Assembly (NCBI RefSeq): GCF_003957375.1
Contig: NZ_CP025473.1
Coordinates: 401,001-465,000 of the forward strand
DNA: 64,000 bases
Reading direction: 5' to 3'
From: Enterococcus mundtii
Lineage (GTDB): Bacteria; Bacillota; Bacilli; Lactobacillales; Enterococcaceae
Shown piece after piece: positions 10,695 to 19,067 of the stretch (positions are counted from its first letter, which is position 1; the number at the start of each line of letters is the position of its first letter). The translations under genes and the position numbers were made by a program. The notes beneath the pieces were generated by a model that made no database searches, had not been told where the DNA came from, and worked only from the letters and a program-made list of their open reading frames with translations.

Positions 10695-12857
10695 TTGAAG
10701 AAAATGTTTAGTTTTGATTTTTGGCAGAAATTTGGAAAGGCTTTAATGGTCGTTGTAGCAGTTATGCCAGCTGCTGGTTTAATGATCAGTATCGGGAAAT
10801 CGATCCCATTGATCAACCCGAACATGGCAGCACTTGTCACTACGGGTGGTGTTCTTGAAAGTATTGGTTGGGCAATTATTGGGAACTTGCATTTATTATT
10901 TGCATTAGCGATAGGTGGTAGTTGGGCAAAAGAACGAGCAGGTGGTGCATTCGCTGCCGGAATCTCGTTTGTTTTGATCAATCGGATCACAGGAGCGATC
11001 TTCGGTGTCACAACAGAGATGTTAGCCAATGAAGATGCCTTCACACATACGTTGTTTGGTACACGAATCATGGTGAAAGGATTCTTTACGAGTGTCTTAG
11101 AAGCTCCTGCATTGAACATGGGAGTATTCGTAGGGATCATCGCTGGGTTCGTCGGTGCGATGGCTTATAACAAATACTATAACTACCGTAAATTACCAGA
11201 TGCACTTTCTTTCTTTAATGGGAAACGATTTGTTCCCTTTGTAGTGATTCTTTGGTCAACGATCGTAGCTCTTATTTTGGCAGCAGTTTGGCCAGCAATT
11301 CAAGCAGGAATCAATAATTTTGGTTTATGGATTGCACAATCACAAGATAGCGCACCGATTTTAGCACCATTTTTATATGGAACATTAGAACGTTTATTAC
11401 TACCTTTTGGTTTACACCACATGTTGACGATTCCAATCAACTATACGCAATTAGGTGGAACATATGAGATTTTATCTGGCGCACAAGCCGGTACACAAGT
11501 ATTTGGACAAGATCCATTATGGTTAGCTTGGGCAACTGACTTAGTGAACCTACGAGGTGCAGGAGACATGGCACAGTATGAATTCGTATTGAACAATTGG
11601 ACACCCGCACGTTTCAAAGTCGGTCAAATGATTGGTTCTTCTGGTATTTTGATGGGGATGGCGCTTGCGATGTATCGCAATGTCGATCCAGACAAAAAAG
11701 CAAAATACAAATCCATGTATTTCTCAGCTGCTTTAGCTGTCTTTTTAACAGGGGTAACAGAACCATTAGAATTTATGTTTATGTTTGCAGCAGTTCCACT
11801 GTATGCGATCTATGCAGTCATTCAAGGAGCAGCTTTTGCGATGGCGGATATCTTACCATTGCGTGTCCATTCCTTCGGGAATATCGAATTATTGACACGA
11901 ACACCATTAGGAATTAAAGCAGGGCTTGGCGGCGATTTAATCAACTTCGTCATTTGTGTCATTCTCTTTGGCGTAGTGACTTATTTCTTAGCAAACTTCT
12001 TGATTAAGAAGTTCAACTTTGCTACACCAGGACGTAACGGGAACTATGATAATGACAGTGAAGAAACAACAACTGGCACGACAACAGGAGTGGTGGATCA
12101 ACAAATTATCCAAATCATCCATTTATTAGGTGGAAAAGAAAATATCAAAGACGTGGATGCTTGTATGACACGTTTACGTGTAACAGTGGCAGATCGAGGC
12201 AGAGTTGGTTCAGAAGACGCGTGGAAACGTGCTGGCGCAATGGGATTGATCGTCAAAGACAATGGTGTCCAAGCCGTTTATGGGCCAAAAGCAGATGTGT
12301 TAAAATCAGATATTGAAGATTTATTGCAATCAGGCGCAGATATTCCTGAACCACAAGTCAAAGAAGTCGTGATGGAAAAAGAAACAGCGACAGCAGCATT
12401 AGGAATCGAAAAAGAATTATACGCAGTAGCCAAAGGAGAAGTGATTGCTTTAGCAGCGGTCAATGATCCAGTCTTTTCACAAAAAATGATGGGTGACGGT
12501 TTTGCAGTCATTCCTGAAACAGATACGATCACTGCTCCAGTAGCGGGTAAAATCGTTAGCGTATTCCCAACGAAGCACGCTATTGGGATGGAAACAGCTG
12601 AAGGCGCAGAAGTACTGATCCACATGGGAATCGATACTGTCCAAATGGCGCAACCTGCATTTGAAATATCTGTGAAAGAAGGACAAGAAGTCACACCAGG
12701 TATGCCGATTGCACGCATGGATCTTGCAAAAGTCAAAGAACAAGGAAAAGATACAACGATCATGGTTGTTTTCACGGATGATAAAGTGAAAGAAATTGCG
12801 ATCACTACACTGGGTTCTGTTGAAATGGGTACAGAAATCGGAAAAATCAAGCTATAA
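10695..12857 (+). CDS. malT: PTS maltose transporter, EIICBA fusion
   Basis: A 720-aa PTS permease that imports and phosphorylates maltose. An EIIC membrane domain (about residues 1-440, with LLLPFGLHHM and TGVTEPLEF) is followed by EIIB (about 465-545, phosphocysteine in DACMTRLRVTV) and EIIA (about 575-720, histidine in VLIHMGIDTV). The start is taken as TTG at 10695, 6-7 nt after AGGAGAGG; an ATG three codons later is the alternative. It is divergent from malP. This EIIA domain could also serve the EIIA-less alpha-glucoside transporter at 35.7 kb. Confidence 0.93.
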   Translation: MKKMFSFDFWQKFGKALMVVVAVMPAAGLMISIGKSIPLINPNMAALVTTGGVLESIGWAIIGNLHLLFALAIGGSWAKERAGGAFAAGISFVLINRITGAIFGVTTEMLANEDAFTHTLFGTRIMVKGFFTSVLEAPALNMGVFVGIIAGFVGAMAYNKYYNYRKLPDALSFFNGKRFVPFVVILWSTIVALILAAVWPAIQAGINNFGLWIAQSQDSAPILAPFLYGTLERLLLPFGLHHMLTIPINYTQLGGTYEILSGAQAGTQVFGQDPLWLAWATDLVNLRGAGDMAQYEFVLNNWTPARFKVGQMIGSSGILMGMALAMYRNVDPDKKAKYKSMYFSAALAVFLTGVTEPLEFMFMFAAVPLYAIYAVIQGAAFAMADILPLRVHSFGNIELLTRTPLGIKAGLGGDLINFVICVILFGVVTYFLANFLIKKFNFATPGRNGNYDNDSEETTTGTTTGVVDQQIIQIIHLLGGKENIKDVDACMTRLRVTVADRGRVGSEDAWKRAGAMGLIVKDNGVQAVYGPKADVLKSDIEDLLQSGADIPEPQVKEVVMEKETATAALGIEKELYAVAKGEVIALAAVNDPVFSQKMMGDGFAVIPETDTITAPVAGKIVSVFPTKHAIGMETAEGAEVLIHMGIDTVQMAQPAFEISVKEGQEVTPGMPIARMDLAKVKEQGKDTTIMVVFTDDKVKEIAITTLGSVEMGTEIGKIKL

Positions 12858-12872
12858 TAAATACAAGAAGTG

Positions 12873-12956
12873 ATCAGAGATTGTGACGAAAAAGCGAGAC
12901 GATTGAGGAGAGATTTCTTCAATGATCAGCGCTGACGTAACAGTCTCTGATTTTTA
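12873..12956 (+). terminator. Probable malT terminator
   Basis: Arms ATCAGAGATTGT and ACAGTCTCTGAT pair over 12 bp with one G-U and are followed by TTTTT. The loop of about 55 nt is unusually large. Confidence 0.5.
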
Positions 12957-12985
12957 TGTAAAAATAGAAAAGAGGTTCCAAAAAA

Positions 12986-13813
12986 ATGAAAATAATGACG
13001 TTGAATACACATAGTTGGTTGGAAGAAGAACCATTAACTAAACTACAAGACCTTGCAGATAAGATTTTAGTTGAGCGCTATGATGTGATTGCTTTGCAAG
13101 AGGTCAATCAACTGATTGAAACAAAAATCGTAAATGAACAAGAGCTAGTCGGTTTTTGTCCAGTAACGAATCAGACCCCAATCCACAAAGATAATTTCGC
13201 TTATTGCTTGATCCAACGACTGGCAGAAGCAGGGGAATCCTATTTTTGGAGTTGGGAAATGAGTCATATTGGTTATGATAAGTACGAAGAAGGAAACGCT
13301 ATTTTATCAAAGGTTCTTTTGGATAGTCGGGCATACATAGTGTCTGAAACAAAAGAAAAAGAAAACTACCGTACCCGCATGATCCTTGTGGCCGAAACAG
13401 TAATTGACAACCAACCAATCGTTGTCGCAAGCTGTCATTTCTCTTGGTGGTCAGATATAGAAACGGGCTTTGCCTACGAGTGGCAATTCTTACAGAGAGA
13501 ACTCTTAACTTATCAAATACCTTGCTTGTTGATGGGTGATTTTAATAATCCAGCAGGTGAGGAAGGGTATTGCTTAGTGGCAGACAATCAATTGAATATC
13601 AAAGATGCGTATGTTCTAGCAGAGCAAAAATCTGAAGAAGCCACGATCGAGAAAAAAATCGATGGCTGGGAAAACAATACAGAAGCACTGCGAATCGACT
13701 ATATTTTCGTTCCGATGGAGAGTAAAGTCAGTTCGTATATCCGTGTCTTTGATGGGACGAATGGTTCAATCGTTAGTGATCATTTTGGGGTAGCTGTGGA
13801 AATGGAGCTATAA
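12986..13813 (+). CDS. Endonuclease/exonuclease/phosphatase-family protein
   Basis: A 275-aa protein of the DNase I-like EEP fold. Family motifs are LNTHSW near the N-terminus, the metal-binding glutamate in IALQEVNQ, LMGDFNNPAG, and the terminal DHFGVAVEMEL histidine. It has no signal peptide, so it is cytoplasmic. The substrate is unknown; members include nucleases, sphingomyelinases and sugar-phosphate phosphatases. It lies downstream of malT in the same orientation but beyond the probable terminator, and has its own AAGAGG site. Confidence 0.8.
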   Translation: MKIMTLNTHSWLEEEPLTKLQDLADKILVERYDVIALQEVNQLIETKIVNEQELVGFCPVTNQTPIHKDNFAYCLIQRLAEAGESYFWSWEMSHIGYDKYEEGNAILSKVLLDSRAYIVSETKEKENYRTRMILVAETVIDNQPIVVASCHFSWWSDIETGFAYEWQFLQRELLTYQIPCLLMGDFNNPAGEEGYCLVADNQLNIKDAYVLAEQKSEEATIEKKIDGWENNTEALRIDYIFVPMESKVSSYIRVFDGTNGSIVSDHFGVAVEMEL

Positions 13814-13845
13814 AGTGAGAGTGAAAATATAAAAAGGCGAATAAC

Positions 13846-13900
13846 AAAAAAGCACATCTTTAAAAAACAGTCAGTTGTTTTAAATGATGTGCTTTTATAG
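13846..13900. terminator. Bidirectional terminator hairpin
   Basis: Arms AAAAGCACATC and GATGTGCTTTT end the EEP-family gene. No convincing gene lies in the rest of 13814-14080. Confidence 0.65.
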
Positions 13901-14080
13901 CGTTGCTGACTATTATTGGTGATCTAGAAAAACATTTGTAAACTAATTTTAGAATAGCTAGATAAAAATTGGGATAATTAGACTTGGTTTGCAGTATACT
14001 AAGCTGTTTAGAAGGAATATTGATATAATCGAAGTAATGATATGAAAAGAGCAAGCTAAAATAAATAGGAGTGAAAATCT

Positions 14081-14488
14081 ATGATAAATTATCAGACCAA
14101 TGTACAGATACATAAAAGTGAACTTGAAAATCTATATGCCAGTGTAGGATGGACTAGTTATACGAATGACTTGGATAGGTTAGAAAAAGCAATCGCTCAT
14201 TCCTTATCCGTAATAACTGCTTGGCATCAAGATAAATTAGTGGGGTTGATCAGAGTGGTTGGTGATGGTCAGACAATTATATATATACAAGATCTCTTAG
14301 TTCATCCTGATTACCAAAATAAAAAGATAGGAACTTATTTACTGGCTGAGATTTTACAGGAATATAAAGAGGTAAGACAGAAAATACTTTTGACTGAAGA
14401 TGCTCCAGATGTAAGGTACTTTTATGAGGGATTTGGATTTGTTTCTTGCGACAAAGGTAATCTCGTATCGTTTTACAAAGAGTTTTAG
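14081..14488 (+). CDS. GNAT-family N-acetyltransferase
   Basis: A 135-aa single-domain acetyltransferase of the Gcn5 superfamily. The acetyl-CoA-binding motif is QDLLVHPDYQNKKIGTYLL (about residues 70-90), followed by the FYEGFGF motif typical of small bacterial members. AGGAG lies 10 nt before the start. The substrate cannot be predicted. It stands alone. Confidence 0.85.
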   Translation: MINYQTNVQIHKSELENLYASVGWTSYTNDLDRLEKAIAHSLSVITAWHQDKLVGLIRVVGDGQTIIYIQDLLVHPDYQNKKIGTYLLAEILQEYKEVRQKILLTEDAPDVRYFYEGFGFVSCDKGNLVSFYKEF

Positions 14489-14593
14489 TTGTTGAAGATA
14501 AGATAATTAAAGTATTTCATCGTTTTGATAACAGTTTCGAAGGAATGGTTTGAGTGCTTGTCAATGAATACTATGATTAAGGAGAATGAGGAT

Positions 14594-15020
14594 ATGAAAC
14601 TAAATAAAGCGGAAGTTTTATCAGATAAACAGAATGAACCCACAGAAAAATCAATAAAAATGTTTATTGGTGAGGATGCTTGCGAACGACTATCTAAGAT
14701 AGAAGAGTTGTTAAATAATCTCTAGGATGTGAAACGTGAATTGAGATTTTGGGATAGTTGGCAATTTAGTTATTGCCATAAAAAAAGTAGCTATTTGATA
14801 TTATTTAAAAAAAGAATGGCTTGATCGGAATAATGACGATAACCGATAAGAAAGTGAGTGAAATGGAAAGACTACAGGCCGTATTACAACCGGAGATCCA
14901 AGAAATCTGGAAAAAAAGAAAAAATTCGGTCCATCTAGTTGGCCCTTGCTATTTTAAGTAAAGACAGAAGCAGACATCAGCGTTTTGATGAAGATTGTGG
15001 CAATCCGATAACCATAAAAA
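14594..15020 (+). pseudogene. Decayed DUF3788-family gene
   Basis: An AAGGAG site and ATG at 14594 open a 43-codon frame (MKLNKAEVLSDKQNEP..., ending at TAG 14723). The same frame continues past the stop as DVKRELRFWDSWQFSYCHKK. After a frameshift the protein resumes around 14830 (TITDKKVSEMERLQAVLQPE), and again near 14965 (VKTEADISVLMKIVAIR). Together these pieces resemble a full-length DUF3788 protein of about 140 residues, so I read the region as a gene broken by one nonsense codon and at least two frameshifts. The family assignment is from memory. Confidence 0.6.
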
Positions 15021-15076
15021 AATAAACGTATTTAGTAGAGAAAGGAGGAGATTTCCTACTTTCAAAGTTCAAAATT

Positions 15077-15115
15077 AAGCGGGACTGCGACAGTCAGCCT
15101 GTCACAGTCCCGCTT
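15077..15115. terminator. Strong GC-rich hairpin
   Basis: Arms AAGCGGGACTGCGACAG and CTGTCACAGTCCCGCTT. It probably terminates the leftward membrane-protein gene. The T-tract is weak on both strands. Confidence 0.55.
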
Positions 15116-15151
15116 ATCGTACGTGTTTTGCATAATCTAAACAATGATGGT

Positions 15152-16831
15152 CTAACTGATTTTCACATTTTTTTCTTTCCTAAAATTAAACTTTTGTGAA
15201 AGATAGATTCCTAAAAAGGATAGCCAACCTGCAATAGTCGCAGCAACAACGAAGTAGAAATAGACGGGAAGGTCGTAATAGAGAATGATCTCGTTGATGC
15301 CATTATGCTGTTTGACGATCGGTGTACCGATATCGGTCAATTCAAAATCCGTCAATTTCTGTCCATTTTGCATCAAGACGGTTCGATCATACACGATAAC
15401 TGGCACATGAACAGTCGGTTCACCGGTATTTTTCCATTTGATACTCAACCGACCATCAGGATGTGATTTGATGAATGTTGTTTCATTTTCCAGGATTTCT
15501 TCATTGTATCGATCGTATTTATTTGCCTTTGTTTGTTTATAGATCGGCAAATAATCTGGCGTAGTTTTCTGGAAAACAAATAAACTTTTGGACATATCAC
15601 GACTGTAGAAAGTTTTTCTTGCTTCATCAGGTGTATCGAACAAATACGTATGACGACTGACGAAGGTTTCATCTTCCCATTTATTGAGGTGACGGTATAA
15701 GTTTTGGATGGTCTGAACAGAACTGATCAGGATCAGTAAGGTCGCAGCTATCCGTAACCAGGTTTTGTTTTCCCAACGATTGGCGACGATTGCAAAGTAA
15801 AGTAAAAAAAGCAAGGTAAATGGGACAAAGAAACGAAATGGAAACTGAATCAAGCTAATAAATGGCACTTCGTTTTCAACTAATGTATTCCAAGGGATCA
15901 GGCTGGTTGAAAGTAAGAAGAACACAACACTTGTGCGCAACAAAAGTTTTGGAAACAGTTCTTCTCGCTTTCGGAACAATAAGAAAAATAAAAAACCAGT
16001 AAATAAAACGACAGGAAGGATTTTCGGATAATTCAACCAGTAACTTCCCTCAAGGTTGATTGATTTCTCTGTCATTCGTCGATTGACGAAAGGTGGAAGA
16101 ATCTTATTCCCACTGTAAACCATTGCCATACCTACCCAAATATTTGCCGTTAGGATAAAGTATAGAAGAATTGATTTACCTAACTGTAAAAGAGCTTTCC
16201 CTTTATTTGTTTGTGTGAAGAAATAATACCCATAAAAAGGAATATACATCAATACTAACATCACAGAAGATAGTAGATGGATCTGCGTCATCAATGCAAT
16301 CGCTGCAGTTACTTTAAGTACAGGGAATTTTTTATGCACGATGAAATCAACGAGCGGGATCATACATAAAGGATAAAACACGGTGCCCCAGCTCGTAAAA
16401 CCTTGATTGACAGCCCAATATTGAATCGAATAGGTCGTCATGAACAAGACTGAAACCGGCACACTCACCCAATCACGTACTTTTACATAACGCAACAAAG
16501 TCAACATGGAACAACCTGCGATAAGGAAGAGAATAAAATTCGATAAAATCTGGTAATGATACCAACTTCTAGCAACAAGTACGATCAACCCTTGAAAGTA
16601 GGAGAATAAGGGACCGTAGATTGCATTGACGATCCGACCGCTTTGTTGAAAGCCATACATCGATGGGAAGTAGTGTAAGTCTCCGTGAATAATTTGTTGG
16701 GCTGCATCATAAAAACGATTGTAATGAAATGGCGCATCCGCCCCGATGATCAATTTGTGTGATAAGATATTTGGCAATACGAAAATAATTGCGAAAATAA
16801 AAATCAAAAAATATGGTCTATATTTTTTCAA
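15152..16831 (-). CDS. Large multispanning membrane protein, GT-C/YfhO-like
   Basis: A 559-aa protein with about 11-12 hydrophobic segments. The first loop contains GADAPFHYNRFYDAAQ, an acidic extracytoplasmic motif of the kind seen in GT-C glycosyltransferases and PTPS-related or YfhO-type membrane proteins. A soluble stretch (about residues 400-520) precedes the last membrane segment. It may transfer sugars or modify cell-envelope polymers; the substrate is unknown. It is monocistronic with no glycan genes nearby. The start follows a weak AAGGAG-like sequence (AAAAGGAG). Confidence 0.65.
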   Translation of the reverse strand: MKKYRPYFLIFIFAIIFVLPNILSHKLIIGADAPFHYNRFYDAAQQIIHGDLHYFPSMYGFQQSGRIVNAIYGPLFSYFQGLIVLVARSWYHYQILSNFILFLIAGCSMLTLLRYVKVRDWVSVPVSVLFMTTYSIQYWAVNQGFTSWGTVFYPLCMIPLVDFIVHKKFPVLKVTAAIALMTQIHLLSSVMLVLMYIPFYGYYFFTQTNKGKALLQLGKSILLYFILTANIWVGMAMVYSGNKILPPFVNRRMTEKSINLEGSYWLNYPKILPVVLFTGFLFFLLFRKREELFPKLLLRTSVVFFLLSTSLIPWNTLVENEVPFISLIQFPFRFFVPFTLLFLLYFAIVANRWENKTWLRIAATLLILISSVQTIQNLYRHLNKWEDETFVSRHTYLFDTPDEARKTFYSRDMSKSLFVFQKTTPDYLPIYKQTKANKYDRYNEEILENETTFIKSHPDGRLSIKWKNTGEPTVHVPVIVYDRTVLMQNGQKLTDFELTDIGTPIVKQHNGINEIILYYDLPVYFYFVVAATIAGWLSFLGIYLSQKFNFRKEKNVKIS

Positions 16832-17027
16832 CTGTTTGGCTCCTTTTCATATAATAACTAAACTTATCATAAAGGTTAATGAAAGGAGAGGCAAGGAATT
16901 AGAAAAAAATTGAAAATAACATGAAATTATTTATGTAAATCATAAAGAAATCAATTGGAAAAGTTAAATGACCATATTTATTTACAATAAAATAAAAGGT
17001 AGAAACAAAAGCCTCCATTTATAATGA

Positions 17028-17071
17028 TCAAAAAGCCACTGGTCTTCATCAATTGAAGGAGTGGCTTTTGA
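17028..17071 (-). terminator. Terminator of padC
   Basis: Arms AAAAGCCACT and AGTGGCTTTT with paired inner segments around AATT. It lies directly downstream of padC. Confidence 0.55.
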
Positions 17072-17090
17072 TTTTATACTAGTAGAGTGA

Positions 17091-17624
17091 TTATTTATTG
17101 ATGCGACGGTAGTTTTCGTCGAAGTAACGACCTTCACGAATGTCTTTTGGCATTCCTTCATAAGGTTCTTCGCTAATTACATCTTCATTATCAACACCCG
17201 CATCACCCATATAAGTAATTGTCGCAAATTCTGGAACGACTAATTTTGGATATGTTTCATATTTTTCACGAGCAGCTTCCATTTCCGCAAGATGTTCGTT
17301 TTGGAAAGTGACAGTGATCTCTGGATGTTCTTCGACCCATTTAGGGAAGAAAATCGTGCCATGGAGTTTTTTCTCATTTGGCATAAAGTCTAAAGCAACG
17401 TCTGTACCAGTTGGTTCAGTCCAAGTGATTTTAAAAACACCATCTGTTAATTTTACGATATCTGCTTCTTGATCTTTGACCCAACGCCCTTTGACCATCC
17501 CGCCATGAATACGATAGTCAACGGTGTGGTCATTTTTTGCATACCATTCATATTCCCAACCATTGTCATACGTATAGATAAAGTGAGTTCCGATAAAATC
17601 TTCTAAGTTTTTGAATTGTTTCAT
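17091..17624 (-). CDS. padC: Phenolic acid decarboxylase
   Basis: A 177-aa cytoplasmic lipocalin-like enzyme that decarboxylates p-coumaric, ferulic and caffeic acids to vinyl phenols, which detoxifies plant phenolics. Typical segments are [36 protein letters not shown] and [14 protein letters not shown]. The start at 17624 ([10 protein letters not shown]) is 8 nt after GGGAG; the upstream ATG at 17633 abuts that site. It is divergent from padR across a short region that contains a perfect PadR-type palindrome. Confidence 0.95.
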   Translation of the reverse strand: MKQFKNLEDFIGTHFIYTYDNGWEYEWYAKNDHTVDYRIHGGMVKGRWVKDQEADIVKLTDGVFKITWTEPTGTDVALDFMPNEKKLHGTIFFPKWVEEHPEITVTFQNEHLAEMEAAREKYETYPKLVVPEFATITYMGDAGVDNEDVISEEPYEGMPKDIREGRYFDENYRRINK

Positions 17625-17646
17625 GTAAAACATCTCCCTTTAAATT

Positions 17647-17672
17647 AAAACATGTAATAATTTACATGTTTT
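17647..17672. promoter_or_regulatory. PadR operator between padC and padR
   Basis: A perfect inverted repeat with arms AAAACATGTAA (17647-17657) and TTACATGTTTT (17662-17672) and a 4-bp spacer. It contains the ATGT-8N-ACAT core described for lactic acid bacterial PadR. Phenolic acids would release PadR and open padC. Confidence 0.85.
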
Positions 17673-17727
17673 TGATTACGTGATTATGATAGAATGATTT
17701 TGAGAGAATGTCAAGGAGGAAATTTTG

Positions 17728-18276
17728 ATGGCTAGAAAAAACACATTACGCTATATATTACTGGGATTACTGAGCAAAAAAAATCAAACGGGGTATGAAT
17801 TGAATCAGGCATTCAAAAATGAAATCGGTGAATTCTGGCAGGCAAAGCATAGTCAGATTTATCCTGAACTGGCCAAAATGGAAGAACTAGGAATCATCAA
17901 ACATGAAGTAGGGATCACTGGAGTCAAGCTAGAAAAGAAAATTTATCAGCTGACTGAAGAAGGACGTGTTTTGTTAAACGAATGGATCCATACCTCACCA
18001 AATGAACTTCCAGTCAATCGAGACGAATTTGTCTTGAAACTTTATTTTGTGAAAGATATCAATGATCCAACATGGATCGAGATTCTTGAACAGCAAAAGG
18101 AGCTTCATGAAGAAAAAAGACAGCATTTATTCGCCCGACAACAAGTGATTTTCCCGACAGAAAAAGATCAACATGAAAATTATGGCCATTATCTGATCTT
18201 GTCTCACGCAATCAATCGAGAAACCGAATATATCAACTGGTTGACACAAGTATTGGAACAAGAAATAAGAAAATAA
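17728..18276 (+). CDS. padR: PadR transcriptional repressor of phenolic acid response
   Basis: A 182-aa regulator with an N-terminal winged helix (LRYILLGLLSKKNQTGYELNQAF) and a helical C-terminal dimerisation domain (about residues 90-180). The start at 17728 (MARKNTLRY) is 8 nt after AAGGAGG, better placed than a TTG one codon earlier. Its divergent arrangement with padC, and its full length compared with the short PadR at 27.3 kb, support the dedicated phenolic-acid repressor. Confidence 0.9.
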   Translation: MARKNTLRYILLGLLSKKNQTGYELNQAFKNEIGEFWQAKHSQIYPELAKMEELGIIKHEVGITGVKLEKKIYQLTEEGRVLLNEWIHTSPNELPVNRDEFVLKLYFVKDINDPTWIEILEQQKELHEEKRQHLFARQQVIFPTEKDQHENYGHYLILSHAINRETEYINWLTQVLEQEIRK

Positions 18277-18305
18277 ATGGAAAGTTTATGACAAACAGCT
18301 TAAAA

Positions 18306-18353
18306 AGGCGCCAATCACAAAAATTTGAAAAACAATTTTCGTGGTTGGCGCCT
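18306..18353. terminator. Terminator after padR
   Basis: Arms AGGCGCCAATCAC and GTGGTTGGCGCCT are followed by ATTTCT. It lies between the convergent padR and merR-type genes. Confidence 0.65.
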
Positions 18354-18465
18354 ATTTCTCGAGGCTGAACACTTCTGTCCCGACCTCGTGGTGGTTTTTT
18401 TATTTAACTATAACATGTCGGCTACAAGCTCTAATGGAGTAAAAAAATCAATCTGCGCTCTTTTC

Positions 18466-18933
18466 TTATTTTTTCAGTACTTTTTTAGGATCGATCGTTT
18501 CATCTGCTGGAAGGATCTTATAAGAAAGTTCATCCGTTTCTTCGTCATGAATAATGCATAGCTGTTCCAGATCATTGAAGTCGCCAATTAAAAGGAGTGT
18601 ATAACGTTCATCAATCAATTGAATGTCTTTGATGGATTTTGAGAAGACTTTTCGGACATGGTGCATTTTGTTTAAACGTTCCTGAGCTTTTTCAGCGGCT
18701 TTGGTCAACGTGTACCCTTCATCTAAAAATTTCTTGATGATCTCCACTTTGACCACTGTCGGTAATCGGTATTTTCTTGAACAATTTGCGTCAGCAGTAA
18801 CGGATTGGATAAAGCCTTTTTGTTCCCAGTATCTCAATTGTCGTGGTGAAACTCCGACAATCTCACTCAATTCACTAATACCTACTAATAAATGGTCATT
18901 TTCCAATAATTGTTTAAGTGAAGCCCCCACCAT
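18466..18933 (-). CDS. MerR-family regulator
   Basis: A 155-aa protein. The helix-turn-helix (GISELSEIVGVSPRQLRYWEQKGF, about residues 18-41) is followed by a second wing and a coiled-coil helix, then an unclassified C-terminal region. It is divergent from an MFS drug-type exporter across 134 bp with overlapping promoters, so it probably controls that exporter. The ligand is unknown. No metal-binding cysteine pair is seen beyond an isolated Cys in TADANCSRKYRLP. Confidence 0.85.
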   Translation of the reverse strand: MVGASLKQLLENDHLLVGISELSEIVGVSPRQLRYWEQKGFIQSVTADANCSRKYRLPTVVKVEIIKKFLDEGYTLTKAAEKAQERLNKMHHVRKVFSKSIKDIQLIDERYTLLLIGDFNDLEQLCIIHDEETDELSYKILPADETIDPKKVLKK

Positions 18934-18964
18934 TCGTCACACTCCTTTGTTGGTTGTTCCCTTA

Positions 18965-19026
18965 ATTATACTTTTGTTGACTATTGTGTCAAGTAGGTTG
19001 ACAAAAGGCAAAAATAGGAATAAAGT
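18965..19026. promoter_or_regulatory. Divergent promoters of the MerR regulator and MFS exporter
   Basis: Minus strand: TTGACA (18987-18992), a 16-nt spacer, TATAAT (18965-18970). Plus strand: TTGACA (18998-19003), a 17-nt spacer, TAAAGT (19021-19026). The -35 boxes lie 5 bp apart, so one bound regulator could affect both. Confidence 0.7.
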
Positions 19027-19067
19027 ATCTTAGTGATTTCAGAAAACATTCAGAAAGAAGGAGACAT

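Noticed and set aside
10583..11140. Open frame of 185 codons on the minus strand over the malT start
   Set aside because: It runs through the malT promoter and operator and is antisense to EIIC.
12278..12922. Open frame of 214 codons opposite malT
   Set aside because: A shadow of the EIIB/EIIA coding sequence with no start signal or recognisable domain.
13860..14054. Minus-strand frame of 64 codons
   Set aside because: It overlaps a terminator hairpin and the GNAT promoter region and shows no domain or ribosome site.
18325..18561. Plus-strand frame of 78 codons after padR
   Set aside because: It starts inside a terminator hairpin and overlaps the 3' end of the MerR-family gene in antisense.
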